A DNA stretch of 64,000 nt from Ganoderma boninense (GCA_002900995.3 CM035313.1:434001-498000); one strand, 5' to 3'. Positions 43,144 to 56,028 are shown, numbered from the stretch's first letter. Numbers and translations are program-made. Notes: generated by a model from the sequence alone, not told the origin.

Positions 43144-44396
43144 ATGTCCTACGCCCCCTCCTACCCTCAGCCCGGCGGCGGCTACCCCGGCGCCGCCGCC
43201 CACGGCCAGGCCTCGCCCCACCCCCAGCATCCCCCCTATCCCATGCCCCAGCAACCTACACAGCAGCCGCCATACGGCGGCGCGCCCTCCCCCTACCAGC
43301 AGGTCCCCCCACAGAGCGGCCCGGGGATGCTGCCGTCGGCGGGCGAGGTCGAAGGGGCGCAGTACCGGATCGACCACCGCGACAGCAACTCGCTGCTGAG
43401 CCTGCGCCTGCCGCAGGGGTACCAGGTGAAGGCGAAGCCGGGCAGCATGGTCGCCATGGATGCGTCCGTCCAGATCAAGGGCAAGCTCAAGGTCAGCTTC
43501 AAGAAGATGTTCACCGGCGGCGAGGTGCGTCCCTCCTCCCTCTCCGTTCCCTGCTCCTTCCCCTTTCCCTTGCCCTACTCGCTCTTCGTTTCCCTTCGTG
43601 GATTTTGCGTTCGGGATGGGAGGACGCGCGCTGACGCGGGCGGCAGATGACAGAGTCGATCTTCACGGGCCCGGGCGAGGTGCTGCTCGCGCCCGAGACG
43701 TGGGGCGACATCGTGCCCATCCGCCTCGACGGCGCGCAGGACTGGCGCGTCGGCCGCGACGCGTTCCTCGCGTGCACCATGAGCGTCGCGCGCACGACCA
43801 AGAGCCAGGGCTTCGGCAAGGCGCTATGTACGTCCCGTCTCTCTTCGCGCTAAGCCTAAACACTGCAGGTGTGTGGGCCGACGGGGCGAGGGCGCTGATG
43901 GTGTTTTTGGGCAGTTTCGGGCGAGGGCCTGTTCGTGTACCACGTCAGCGGGCAGGGCGTGATGTGGGTGCAGAGCTTGGGCGCGATCACGTCGCGCGTG
44001 CTCCAGCCTGGGGAGCAGTGGATCGGTGCGTCGACGCGATACGATACGATGCGCTCTGCGCGTGCTTCTCAGAGTCAGGCTAACGGGCTATTGCTGCTGT
44101 TGCTGCTGCAGTCGACAACGGCCACCTTGTTGCCTGGACCGCGGAGTACAAGGTCGAGCGGATCAGCGCCGGGGGCCTGTTCTCCGCTGCGCACACCGAC
44201 GAGGGTCTCGTCTGCAGGTGCGTCGCGTCTCTCGCGCGTCGTCCAACACGCATAGATTGGATATATGCACCTGTGGATGTTGATTGAGTCCTCCAGATTC
44301 ACCGGCCCTGGGATCGTATACATCCAGTCGAGGAACCCCGAGACGCTCGGCGAGTGGATCGCGCAACAGGTTCCTGTCCGGACCTCGAACGCGTGA
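43144..44396 (+). CDS. AIM24 family protein (TIGR00266/DUF124)
   Basis: Five exons (43144-43524, 43647-43827, 43915-44025, 44112-44217, 44297-44396) give 292 residues. The N-terminal 65 residues are rich in Pro, Gln, Gly and Tyr (PYPMPQQPTQQPPYGG). The AIM24 domain follows: GAQYRIDHRDSNSLLSLRLP, VKAKPGSMVAMDASVQIKGK, FTGGEMTESIFTGPGEVLLA, LDGAQDWRVGRDAFLACT, FSGEGLFVYHVSGQGVMWVQ, VDNGHLVAWTAEYKVER and FTGPGIVYIQSRNPETLGEW. Yeast Aim24 is a mitochondrial inner-membrane protein that supports MICOS. This protein has no presequence and is closer to the short TIGR00266 type, so the compartment is open. All joins are in frame with GT-AG ends. Confidence 0.88.
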
Positions 44397-44654
44397 GATG
44401 GATGTGGTTCATGTTCATGGGAAGGTGAATGTACAAAAATATTATCATGATGGGTATGTCGGACTCGCTGGTGTAACTTATCCTGCTTTGCGTCGCAATC
44501 AGAAAAAGAGTCTAGATTTCGATTTCCTGATCGTCGACATGAATTAGCCACGGAAAAACAACGCATGTGAACGATTGGCAGACTTTCGGTGACCATCGGT
44601 GCTCCGCTTGCTGTCATTGACCAAAGAGCGACGCCACAGAGCTGAGGTACACAA
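44397..44654. other. Intergenic, no gene seen
   Basis: Convergent 3' region. Nothing supported. Confidence 0.4.
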
Positions 44655-45062
44655 TTAATCTGCCCGGTAGTCGTCCGGGATCGTCGTCGTGTTCGCGCTC
44701 GCGAACTGCAGCAGCACCTGCTCGTCCGCCGCGTACCGCGGCCAGTGTCAGTTTGGACCTAAGTTACCATATCTCCCAGAGTCCGACAACACCTCCGAGT
44801 CAGCACGCGCATACATCCACACCAAAGACTCAACACTAAAGACTCACGCTGAGAGCCCCCGCCCGTCGTTCGGGGCCAAGCCCGCCACGAACGAGACCAC
44901 GTAGTCCACCATCGCCCGGCTCAGCTCGCCCTCCGCGGTCATGCTCTCCGGATCCGTGTCCTGCGCCGCCGCGAACGGGGTCCCGTAGAAGTACGTATGC
45001 AAGTCCGTCCCGTGTGGCACGCCCAAGCTCGCGTTCGCCACCGCGCCCTCGTCCGCGAGGGG
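44655..45062 (-). pseudogene. C-terminal fragment of a type-B carboxylesterase/lipase-like gene
   Basis: The minus strand reads NASLGVPHGTDLHTYFYG, ELSRAMVDYVVSFVAGLAPND and, after an intron-like gap, WPRYAADEQVLLQFASANTT to a TAA at 44655-44657. This is the C-terminal end of fungal carboxylesterases, including the His of GVPHGTDL. The two pieces do not join cleanly in frame. Upstream, where the Ser-containing GESAG region should be, there is only unrelated sequence up to the SPT23-like gene. It is a truncated remnant. Confidence 0.6.
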
Positions 45063-45512
45063 CTAAATGGTGATGTGCATAGTTGCATTATCGATAGACA
45101 TATGTACGTCTAATACACGGATTTCTATGGAGACATCGACACTGGATGGAGGGTTGGCATAAGATAGACACACTCGGGGCGACGCTGAGGGACAAGGTAA
45201 TCACGAGTCACGCCGACGAGAAAACTAACACTAATACTTAGCGAGTAAAGGAAAGGAAGCGCCAGCGACAGCTCTGCGAGGATTTCCAGGTCCGGGAAAG
45301 AAGTAGAAGGCGAGAGGGAGAGAGAGAGAGAGAGAGAAATGGAATGAGCGGAATACTTTGGGAAGGAGGCTGAGAAGATCCTAAGGATACCGAGTATCGA
45401 TATTTGTGGCTCATAAGTCCGGCCACTAACCTGCTGTATCATACACAACGCGCTGCGTTTCGTGACATTCACGATATACTGTACCTATTTGGTTCCGGGA
45501 CATGCATCGGGT
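45063..45512. other. Intergenic with (GA)n repeat
   Basis: No gene. A (GA)n tract lies at about 45312-45337. Confidence 0.55.
45312..45337. repeat. (GA)n microsatellite
   Basis: GAGAGGG followed by about nine GA units. Confidence 0.85.
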
Positions 45513-48500
45513 CTATGCTTGGAGGCCGACCTTAATCAAAACGAGCGCCTTCGTGGCATGAAGAGCGATCTTCAACGCGTGCACGAACGCCCAGGCGAAG
45601 CTGATAATCAAGATCGGAATCCAGAAGAGCACGAGCATCCGGTCGTCTAAAAGGGTAACCGTTAGCTACAGCGTCACAGACGAACGAAGCCAAGACGTAC
45701 GTTTCTTCTGCGCCCACCGAGGTGCCTTACGCGCCGGCCTGTAGCTGTACAGCTCGACTTCCTCTTCGGGCACCGCAGCCTCGTCATAGCCCACCTGGCG
45801 CGGAGCAGGTGCAGAAGCAGGGGCGACAAGCCGAGACTCAGCTTCAGCCTGAGAGTGAGGAGCGACGGTCGACGACTGCGCCTCGGGCTCGGGGATCGGC
45901 TCCTTCGCGTCGGGGCCGAACGTCGCAGGGTCCGTACCGCGCGGGGTATACGCCGGGGGCGGGTTGTCGTGAGCGTCGTCGCCACGCGTCGTCATGTGCT
46001 GCAAGCGCTTCTCCCAGAACGACTTGAAGTCGACCGCGTTCGCGAGCCCAAACCTCGGTTCCGGCCCCGGCTCTGCGCCGTCCTTGTCGTCCGCGCCACC
46101 TCGTGTGCGGCGGTCGCCCCAGAGGTACGGGATAGGCACGAGGACGGGGAACACTGCGGGAATCTGTGGGAGGACGCCCCAGTTCGGCATGCCTGGGAGG
46201 TTGGGCATGTGCAAATAAGGGATGTTGGGCATGTTGGGGATCATGCCCTGTGGGTTCTGGAGCTGTGCGAGCGTGCGATAAAGCACTTCGACGAACGTCG
46301 CCGCCTGCTTCTCGTCAGCCGCTGCCAAGCCCGCTTCTATGGCCTTCTTCCCCGCCGCAGCCGAGGAGGGTTTGTGGTCCGGCTCCGGCGACGAGGTCAC
46401 CTCCACAGCAGTGGTGCAAGCACCGCCACGGGGTCTCAACGTGCGACCGAGTCTGCAGCCCCTTCTTCGCCTCAACGTGGTCTGGCGCTCGATCTCGTTG
46501 TCGGACTCCTCCTCGGCATCGCCCCAGGCAGCCTCGTCCGAATCGCGGTCGCCATCCTCGGACGAAGGCTCGCTTTCGAACGCCACAAAGTCGAAGAATC
46601 CGGTCGGCCCGACTTCCGCAGGCGTGTTGCCAGCGGCGTTCACGACATCCAGAGCAGCGCCAGCATCGACGAGAGCACGTGCGCACTCCTGGGAGCCGGT
46701 GAGCGCAGCCAAAAAGAGTGCCGTGCACCCGTTGCTGTCGCGCGCGTCGATGTCGATGCCTTGCGAGATAAGGAACTTGACAAGCGAGGGGAACTTGGCC
46801 AGGGTCGCGAGGTGGAGGAGCGTCTGGCCGCTCGCAGTCTGCTTTGAGATAGAGGTTTCGTTGGGGATCGCGGCGTGGACGACGGGAAGGTTAAGAAGCG
46901 CGAGGAAATCTAGAAGCACCTTCTCGAAGTCGCCGTTATCTGCTGCGCGACCGAGAAGCAGGTGAGACGACAGCTGCATCGCACCACCCGCAGACATGCC
47001 GGCGTGGGGTTCTGGTTCGGGACCGCCAGTGTTGCCGACGATCCGCAAGGCAATGTGTCTTGCGTCTTCGATCTTACCGGTCATCTTCAAGCCGACGACT
47101 TGCAAAGCCAATTCCATCCTTCACACCGTTGATGAGACAAGCGAACGACTTGAAACAATAGTAGAACACTCACAAAGCTCTGTCTGTCTCATCCGTGTAT
47201 GTGAACAGACAAGGAGGTGTGCCATCTTCCTCCTTCGGTAGACCTTCGAACCACACGTGAACTTGTCCAGGACTCACGCTTGGGGGGAGGATGCAGACAA
47301 GCGTATTGTCGCTCCAGCGTTGCGTCGACGTTGATGGTGTAGAACCGAAGACACAGTTGAGCTGCATGGACGGGTGGAAGTTCGCACCGAGAACAGTGAC
47401 CTCGATGCCACCGTAAGTTGGTCCTGCGGCAGGAATGAGTCGGTGTATGCGCGGAAGGGGAAGGCTGATGGGAGGCGGAGGATCATGCTTGAATAGCATG
47501 TATGGCATGGAGAGAGCAGGAGCCGGTACAGGAACAGCAAGGTTCATCGGCTCGACCGCTGGCGGAGGTGGTGGCATGGGTGGTGGCGGGTGGTGTGCAA
47601 AGGGAGAATGCGAAGGATCCGGGAACGACGAGACAGAAGGTTCAAGTTCATGGCAGTCAGGCATCGTGACGTCAACATTGAAGTTGGCATTGATGAAGTC
47701 GGCAATGGACGGATTAGATTCGAAAGCGGATAGGTGCGGACTAGCGACTGCAGTTGAAGAGGCACTGTCAAATACATCCGAGGTGACAGAGACCGAGGAC
47801 TGAGGATGCTCGTTGTAACTGAAGTTCGACGGCGGGGAGGAGGGAGCAGAGGTGACAACATGCAGAGGCGGGGAGTGGGCTGTTTGTTGCAGCGGAGAAG
47901 AAGCCCTTGTAGCGAACGCGGAAGTCATCTCGGACGGCGAATGAAGGCTGCCACTGCTACTTTGTCGGTAAAGCTTCAAGACCCTTGTGTCAGTGTCATA
48001 CGGCTTCGGTCGTCTCAGACGCTTCTTGCGGTCTGAAGGGTTAGCAGCCTTCTTCCGCTTGGGCGCACCGTCCTGGGAGTCCGTACCCGTGACCGTCCAG
48101 TCGAGTTTTGCACCAAATTCGCTAGTCGGTTTCTGTGCATTGATGCCGGTGCTCTTGTGGTCATCGGTGATCATGATAGGCTTCGTTGTCCCAGTGCCAA
48201 TGACACGACCGGTATGGTCAAGCATCATGAGGTGCAAGTTGAAGCCTACCTTCTCGCGATGATGTCGGCAGTAACATGTGATCCGCACTGGGAGGATGAC
48301 CGAGCCTGAGGAGAAGTCGAGCACTTCTGGACAGTTGAACTGAAGGATGTTGGACGTGTCTTCATGCTTGCCCTTGCCGGGGATCACAAGCGGTTCCTCT
48401 TGTGACTCCGAGTCGGAGCGCGCAGGTCGAATGCGAGACGCGATTTTGCGTGCGACACGTTTGGCCTATCACCGTGTGAATCAACTCCGTTTATGTTCGC

Positions 48501-49861
48501 GTTAACAGAAGACGTACCTCCCGCGTCTGACAGCTGGAACAAACGGTCACCCGAGTATGTGGAGGTGTCGCACACGTAATCTCCGCTGTGAGATAGAGGG
48601 ATTCTTCCGTTGGTGCGTCTAGAGGAAGGTCAGACAAGCAGCGATAAACAGGTTTGATTTCACTGACCGACTTTGCCCTCTTTGCGGGTCCTCTTCTTTG
48701 TTGTGGTACCTTTGGGTAACCTCAGCCACTTCCAGCTCCCAACTTTGTCGTACCTAAATGGCTCGGCAGACGAAGAACTGGCATGCGCCAAGTCGACCGT
48801 GAGACGAATTTGGGTCTCCACTCGGGACTTCGTGCCGCCTTCGGGCAGGCTGGGAAACAAAATTGGAAGACTAGAGGACGATAAGCAAACGCAATGATAG
48901 CAGCGGGAGAGTACACCAAAAACCGGGAAACGTTTCATCACAAACGGTCCGACTTCCTTGTGCAAACGTTCCGCAACCAGGAGAAAGGACTGGGAGCCAC
49001 GATATGACGCTTATACAGACATTGGCCCATGGGACTTCTGTCAGGAGCTACTTCTGTCATGCATCAGAGTCAAACAGACAAACGTCTGCCCAGGAATCTC
49101 TGACACGTAGTGAATTCACCGGAGAAGATGAAACAATGCCCGGCGACCCTTCACTTCGGCACATCATGTCCAAAAGGGAAGTATCGGCAAGTATGCTTCG
49201 GACCACCAGAAATGAACCGAGACTCCGCCGTCCACGGCGCAGAGAAGGAGGGATTTACAGACGTCGTGAACGGCCCCGACGGCATGATGTGGGGCGCCGT
49301 GCAGGTACGAGGACACTCACTTTGCACACGATTCCTTCTCCGGGAACACGACACGTTGTAGCGCCGGTGGGTCTTTACGGATTTGGGCCGGTGGGGGTAT
49401 CGGTTTAGTGATAGTGATAGAGGTATTCTGTGAGGCCGGGCTGGTAACAGGACAGAACAAGGTGTCCGAAGGAAGGTCAAGAGCAGCGGGGGTAGCACTA
49501 CAGGGCGTGAGTCCGCGCAGTCCAGCCCGATAACAATGGTCAATGCGACTTACTCCTCGTAAACGTGTTCCTGTAGCAGATCCTCCAAGTTCAATTCGGA
49601 CCGATCCTCGACCTTGCGTGGATGATCTCCAAAAGGCAGTTGGCCATTGACGAGGAACTCGGCATTGGGAAGCGACTTGCACCAGGCAGAGAGGTCCTCC
49701 TGGCTCATGATGGGGGCAAGGATGTCGGAGGCCTCTGGAGTGGTGGGCGAGGGCGAGGGCGACCTCGAACATGCGGTCGTCGACGACGACGACATTGGGG
49801 ACTCGGGGGACGGTGACGACGGAGTTGGAGGAAGAGTGTGAGCGGGACTTGCCCGCAACAT
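45513..49861 (-). CDS. SPT23/MGA2-like membrane-tethered transcription activator
   Basis: Roughly 1,200 residues. In yeast such proteins sit in the ER membrane, sense lipid saturation, are cut by the proteasome and then activate OLE1. ATG 49861 starts a Ser/Pro-rich N-terminus, with MSQEDLSAWCKSLPNAEFL. Then come NLPEGGTKSRVETQIRL and the DNA-contact-like region CSSCQTREAKRVARKIASRI, then NCPEVLDFSSGSVILPVRITCYCRHH, a basic KRKK/RKKRLRRPK stretch and a Ser/Pro-rich part. The IPT/TIG domain is at about 47430-47180 (RIHRLIPAAGPTYGGIEVTV). Ankyrin repeats are at about 46840-46620 (GQTLLHLATLAKFPSLVKFL, GCTALFLAALTGSQECARAL). A C-terminal membrane helix (MLVLFWIPILIISFAWAFV) precedes the stop at 45513-45515. 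One intron (about 48858-49318) is unusually long, at about 460 bp. It is divergent from the NUP50-like gene. Confidence 0.88.
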
Positions 49862-50253
49862 GGCCCCTGTGCCGACCCGCTGCTCTTACGTAAGCGCCGT
49901 CGAGTAAAGTTCCCGATTCCCGGTCCCGCAACTTCTCCAACCCCAACGCAGCTCATTCCCCCTATTCTACGTCGGCAGCGGCTTCAGGCGGCGTCCCGCA
50001 CCCAAGGGGCTACCACTCGTCCCAACCCGCACCTCCTATGTCCTTCCTGCTGAGAATCTGCTCCAGAGTTGCCGGCAGCGTCGAGCAGGCCACAGCGATA
50101 CAGCTCCGCTTCAAATGTTCATAGTCCGTCAGAGACGCTCGGCACGTGCCGACACGTGCCCAAACGCGTGCAAGCCACTTCGCCACAGGATTCCTGAGTT
50201 GCTTGATCCTTCTTGGTTTCTTCCTCATCCTTCCCCCGACGCCACGCACGACC

Positions 50254-52537
50254 ATGAAGAGAGCCGCAGAGAAGCAGTTGGTCAAGGACGGGAGGGATGA
50301 CGACGATGACGACGACGGTGGGGTACGTGTCGCCAACAAAGTCAACCGGAACCGCTCATGAATCCTCCACCAGGAAATTGCGAGTACGGGCTTCAAAAAG
50401 GCAGACGAGTCCGTCCTCGCAGGCAGACAGTGCGTATTTCTTCCGAGGATCGCCGACTTGTGTTGAGGTCGAGAGACAGGATCAAAGCATTGCCCAGGCG
50501 TAGTCTAGCGTCGAACGCCGGTGTCCGCCCTCCCAGTGCAACCACCGCCGAGGTACGTTCCAGCCATCTCGTTGTCGTGACCCCTCAGCCAATGCTTTGA
50601 ATGCCGCATAGCCCGCACCCACGAGCAAATTCGCGGGCTTTTCAGGTTTTGGCGCGCCGGCCAACACGTCCACCCCCCTCTCCTTCGCCTCCATATCCTC
50701 TGCACCTGCGCCTCCCGCAGCACCGAAAATCACCCCCACTATTCCTGCTACCTCATCCTTTTCCTTCTCGAGCACCACGGCTCAACCACCTTTGTTTGGG
50801 GGAGCGCCTGTGTCGTCCTCGGCATCCCCCGCCACCAAGGCGTTCGCATCCATTGTCGGGTCTTCATCTGCAGAATCTATCTCTTCTACGTCGAGCGAGG
50901 GTGACCAGAGGGAAGTCGACTACTACAAGGCTCTCCGCGGACTCAACGTTTCGTTCCTCTCCGCTGTCTCCAAAGCCATCGAGTCAGACCCTTTCGTGGA
51001 CGTCGCAGAACTGCTAGAGCGATATAAGGCGCTGCGGGTGTCCGTGAAGTCGGATTTCAACGAGAAGGCGAAGCCTGCGGCCAAGGTACCCTCCCCCCCT
51101 TCGTACTCGGCTCCAAAACCTGCAGAGGCACCCAAACCTCCCCCGACATTCTCGATGCCTACACCCCCAGCGAGCTACGCAGGTTTCAAGCCACCCGCCG
51201 CCCCGAGTACAACCGCCACGTCCCCATCCACTGGCGGTGGTTTCGTACCCAAGATTGAGAGCAGCAGCAGCAGCTCATCATTAGGCAGCCCATTCTCTTT
51301 CGGGACGTCCAAGCCAGCAGCCGAGTCCTCCGCCACCTCTGAGCCTCCAAAGTCAGCATTCTCCTTCGGCTCAACCACCTCAAGCTCTGGCCCCGCACCA
51401 GGATCCGCCTTCTCCTTCGGTGCACCCTCGTCGAGCAGCACGTCCATCTTTGGCAGCAAGGCCCCGGGATCCTCCTCCACTTCCTTGTTCGCCCCTTCGA
51501 CGTCTTCAGCCTCAATATTCGGCGCATCCTCGTCGTCCACGTCCATCTTCGGCAGCGGCTCGATATTCGGTGCGAAACCTCTCGCAGCCGACTCGTCCAA
51601 CGACGCGGACGACGAGAAGGAAAAGGACAAGGACGACAAGAAGCCGTCCGTCCCCTTCACCTTCTCGGGCTCCGGCACATCGACACCCTTCGGTGCAGAC
51701 ACCGGCGCGACGACCCCCGAGAAAGACAAGGACAAAGACCAGGGGGGCAGCGGGTTCTCGTTTGGGTCTGCCTCCCCTGGGAAGCCGTCCGTCTTTAGCG
51801 GGTTCGGTACTGCTAAGGCAGGCAGCATAGGCAACCCTGTGGGCTTCGGCTTCGGGAGCCCGCCGCGCACACCTGACATCGACAGCGCCGCTGGGAGCAG
51901 CGCAGACAGTGGACCCGTCAAGTCGTTACCGTTCTCATTCGGCGCGCCCAAAGCCTCTCCTTTTGCCTTCAGTGCTGGGGTCCCATTAGCCACGTCGGCA
52001 TCTGGCGAAGACAAGAAGGAAGGAGGCTCCTCTGGGGAAGGTACACCCGCGCCCGCGGAGGAACCAAAGCCTCTGCTCGCATCGTCTTCAGCGCACGACC
52101 TCGAGGGCGAAGGCGAGGAAGATGAGGAGACGACACACGAGATACGGAGCAAGGTATTCAAGATGACGAAGGACAAGGAGGGCAAGGCGCAGTGGGGCGA
52201 CCTCGGCGTCGGCATGCTCCGGCTCAAACGGCATAAGGAGACGGAGGCGAGGAGGGTGCTGCTGAGGAATAGCGGGACGGGCAAGATCACGATTGTGCGT
52301 TCTTCAGTTCGGTCTCTGTCAGAAAGACCATAACTGACTGTGCTCTTCTCCTCGCAGAACTTCTTGGTACATGGCGGCATGAACCCAACTGTGTCCGACA
52401 AGGTCGTGTCCTTCATGGGCCATGCTGATGGCGCATCGACGCCGTACCGGATACGCTGCAAGACCGCCGACCAGGCCAAGGAGCTCAAGACGGCGCTCGA
52501 CCGCGAGCTCGAGTTTGTCAAGAGCAAGGACTCGTGA
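50254..52537 (+). CDS. NUP50/Nup2-like nucleoporin with RanBP1 domain
   Basis: A nuclear-pore protein of roughly 690 residues that helps importin-alpha and Ran cycling. ATG 50254 starts MKRAAEKQLVKDGRD and a run of Asp, the importin-alpha-binding N-terminus. After short introns come GFKKADESVLAGRQIKALPR and GFSGFGAPA. A central part is rich in FG-type motifs (FSFG, SIFG, FGA) and Ser/Pro. Acidic and Lys-rich linkers precede the C-terminal Ran-binding domain (EIRSKVFKMTKDKEGKAQWG, GVGMLRLKRHKETEARRVL, LRNSGTGKITI, then across an intron NFLVHGGM, FMGHADGASTPYRIRCKT, AKELKTALDREL). The TGA is at 52535-52537. One exon of about 1.6 kb holds most of the protein. Confidence 0.92.
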
Positions 52538-52969
52538 ATTATCAGAATTATCACCTATGGTAATCTCTTTTGCTGTACTCCGTTTTCACTCGCATGTAGG
52601 GTGCGTATATGCGCATGCACTGCGACGTCCTGTCGACGTCGATGCTCTTCTAATACGTGCGCGGTATGTTGTGACTGCCCCCATGCGCCTCGAGCGCCGC
52701 GCCGCCCCCCCCAAACTACACGATTATTGTACATGCTATAAATACGTCTGTCTGTCTGTCTGTCTGTTTGTCTCCGTCTTTTCCGGTTCTTCTACCTTCC
52801 ACGTCAGCCTGCCCCTGCGAACACGATGCCACGATGACGCCAAGGATGAGGTCGACGGACACGTATGCGTATGTATGCCGGCATCCCCAAACTCTTCGGG
52901 CTCCGACCCCAAGAATTTCGACTGGGAGTCTGGAGACCCCAACCCATGCGAGAGCGACAGGCACAGACA
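52538..52969. other. Convergent 3' region
   Basis: No gene. It contains a (GTCT)n tract at 52746-52771. Confidence 0.55.
52746..52771. repeat. (GTCT)n microsatellite
   Basis: About six GTCT units with one interruption. Confidence 0.85.
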
Positions 52970-54979
52970 TCACTTGCCTCCGAAATGGCTCTGGGCGTTG
53001 TGCCACGTCGAGTAGTGCACGAACGCCTCGCTGAGGAGCATCTCGATCTCGTGATCCGTCCAGCCCTGAGTCGGAAGGGACTGCAGGAACATGATGATGC
53101 CCTGCGCCAACAGAGATCGTGACTGTCAGTCAGGGCTGTCGAACGGAGAGACACATGAGTCCGTTTGATGGCGCACCTGAAAGTCCATCGCCTGGAGCTT
53201 CTTGCTCCATTGGACCAGAAAGGCCGAGCAGACGTACAGGTGGAACTGTGAGAAGGCGTCGGTGCCTTCCGCCTGTTTTATGTGCACGAGTTATCAGTGG
53301 CTGAATAAGAAAGAAGGACGAGGAGACGCACGAGGTAGGTATCCCACATCCGGATGGTATTTTGCACGCTGATCTCCCGCATCAGCAGGCAGTTCATCCA
53401 CCTGAACGCGAACTGCATGAACTCCACGTTCTCCGCCTCTAAATGCGCTGCTAGAGGGGCTGCGTATAGATGACGCTCAGTCGATGAACACGCGTGCGGG
53501 AACGAGAGGGGGCATACGTACCATCTATTCGAGCGACAAGTTCCGCCATGCGTTTTACGCTTCGCTGGATCCCCGGCTGGCCAGCGATGTAGTTGTCCTG
53601 GATGCCGTCGAGCAGGCGTGACAAGCACCAGAAGGTATCTGCCTCCACAGCCGTGCGCACGTTGTCGGGCAGGATTCCGGTATCGAATTCTTCTGGGTCT
53701 GAGTCTGCGTGTCGAGCGTGAGCACGGTGGCGCATACATTCAAATTGGCAAAATAAATACCTATGTATGAGGAGAGAAACACTTGAAAGAAGGGCGTCGC
53801 GAGGTCGTTGATGCCTTGCACATAACCACTGGCTGGGTGGCGGATCGCCCACACGTACAGTATTCGCTCCAGGCTCTGCAAGCATGTCAGAAATATGGGA
53901 AAAGCTGAACAGGGACATAAAGCGCACCCGTTGCGTGGACGCCTGCATCCATAGCTGCACGCCGGGTCTTGTCCGAGGGACGTCGATTTCAATTTGGTGC
54001 CAGATTTGCTGGTCAAGGCCATCCCGACCTCGCGAGAATGTCGTTTCGACCAAGGAAGCGTATTCTCGCCGTTTTCTCGCCAGAGTAGATGCCCGCGTGG
54101 GTTTTGGGAGCGGAAGATAGCCCAACAGTAGGGGCCAAACCAGCGGACGCAGCTCATCGGGCACTCCGTTCCACGCCAACTTGCGGAGTTGGGCTGGCGG
54201 AGGTGAACACGGGCTAAACCCCCAAAGCCACGAAACCGCCACATACCAATATCGACGTCCTCCCGCGTGATACACTCGACGAACTTGCTCCGCCTGTTCG
54301 TACGAATCGACTGCTCGCGCGTGAGCTTCTCCGAGTCGCCGGGGGACGTTGGGGTATGGAATGTGCTAGTCGACCTCCCGGGCTGGCCGTCGATCAGGCG
54401 GAGAGGATCTGAGCGTCGGATTAGATGTCAATGAGGGCACACAGTCCACATGGGCGCACCATCCACAATCTCCAGCACATCGTCCCTCAGCACACCTCTG
54501 TCGTACCGCGGTTTGGAGGCGAGCATGCCCGACCGGTCGTCGACCTCCGACTCCATGTCCCCAACAACCAGGTCCCCGTCGAGCTCGTCGTAGACAGCGC
54601 TATGTGCCATGTGGTTGGACTCGCGACTCTCCACGCTCCCGCGGTCTGTGGACTTGCGGACGATGGTCCATCCGTTCTTGCTGGGCTGTTCCCCCTTCGG
54701 CGGGTATGAGCTTGGTGCGGCCACGTGTGTATAAGAGAACGCGAGAGTAGATGAGGAGGTATTCAACGCAGGTCTCGGTACGGGCTTCGGAGCGGTCGTC
54801 GAGGAGGATGCGCGGGCATTCGCAGAACGCTTCCAGTCGGGCTTGGTGGTGGTCGACTCGGAGTCGGAGGCGCTGTCCCAGGCATCGTCCTCACCCCAGT
54901 CAGTTATCGAATAAGAAGAGAATTTGTTGGTAGGATTAAGGCCGATGTGAGGACGAGCGGGAGGAGGGCGGGCAGCCAT
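52970..54979 (-). CDS. TBC-domain Rab GTPase-activating protein, Gyp1/TBC1D22 type
   Basis: A Golgi-type Rab GAP. I prefer ATG 54979 (MAARPPPARPHIGLNPTNKF, the start I expect for this family); an in-frame ATG at 55099 would add a basic 40-residue stretch. The N-terminal 180 residues are Ser-rich and acidic, and include GWTIVRKSTDR. After RLIDGQPG and KFVECITREDVDI comes the TBC domain: LRKLAWNGVPDELRPLVWPL, IEIDVPRTRP with the catalytic Arg finger (IxxDxxR), SGYVQGINDLATPF with the catalytic Gln finger (YxQ), EADTFWCLSRLLDGIQDNYI, EFMQFAFRWMNCLLMREI, and RMWDTYL. It ends EMLLSEAFVHYSTWHNAQSH at about 52990 with the stop at 52970-52972. All conserved residues are present. Confidence 0.92.
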
Positions 54980-55099
54980 CGCCGTCGACGACGAAGTTCT
55001 TCCTCTCGACCTCGACCTCCGCCCTCGACGACCTCTTTCGGGCGCTTGTATAACCATATTCGGCGCAATCCTTGGGCGCCAACGTCTTTCTCCTGCCAT

Positions 55100-56020
55100 C
55101 TACCACCAGCCCCTCCTATATGCGTTTTTTTCTCATTACTTGAGTCAATCTCTATGCCTTGAATGTGCCCCTCATGTCTTCAGAGTTCTTCCATGTTCGA
55201 TTGACAACATCGACAACGTGGAATCTTCCCACCGCTTGCACCGCCGCCAATGCGCCCTCACAAGATCCGTTTCAGTTGTCGGAGGGAAATGATTGAGTGT
55301 TAGTAAGACGGTCGTTCTCCAGTTTTAAGGCGTGGTTCAGTCGCCGTAAAGGTGTGCGATGCAAGCAAGAACAGCAGTGCACCGGACGGATTGCGGCCGG
55401 GTGGATCCTCAACCGGCCTCGCAGGTGAGCAAGCCGTGCTTTGATCGGACTCTGTATACGTGTAAGTGAGTGGTGCATTCGCCATCTTTACATGGGTTGA
55501 CTTACGTTGTGCTGAAAGCCTTCAGCGCACTGCGCTCCGCGGACGTGTGGGACCAGTATAGCGCTCCTCGAGGGACGATCTCGACCACGGAAGAAAGGAG
55601 GGGAAATTCACGGCTGACAGGAGGCACTTACCCTCTGGGCTTTACAGGATGTAGACCCCGTCTGCGAATCTTACAATGTTATGCTGACAATGATGTAGAG
55701 CTATTCCGTACGGCTCTCCACATTCACCTGGTGCGGCGATGTTGGCCTCCTAGAGGTGTGGTGAGTGGTCTGTTGAGGCGGACAATGATGACGAAATGCC
55801 CTAGTGACGTTACGTTTCATCATGGTCTTGTATAGGCGTTTACTGACCCTTCGGTCTCATGCTGCAGTACAGCCCACGGTCATCGTTGTCCGGATTGCAC
55901 CTCCTCCATGGTAGCGCGTTGATGCAGAATTTTGCATGGGTCGATCCGTACAGTTTTCGAAGGCTGGGAACCTTGCTCAAATGTTACCGCAGTGGATGAG
56001 CTCCACGCCGTCGAGCGCAA
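55100..56020. other. Intergenic, no gene seen
   Basis: About 0.9 kb. The frames at 55272-55485 (minus) and 55470-55835 (plus) have no recognisable features. Confidence 0.45.
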
Positions 56021-56028
56021 TATATATA
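56021..56028 (+). promoter_or_regulatory. TATA box of small secreted protein 1
   Basis: TATATATA about 70 bp before ATG 56093. Confidence 0.65.

Noticed and set aside
51175..52554. 459-codon minus-strand frame opposite the NUP50-like gene
   Set aside because: Antisense shadow of the FG-repeat exon. The plus-strand frame has the Ran-binding domain and FG motifs.
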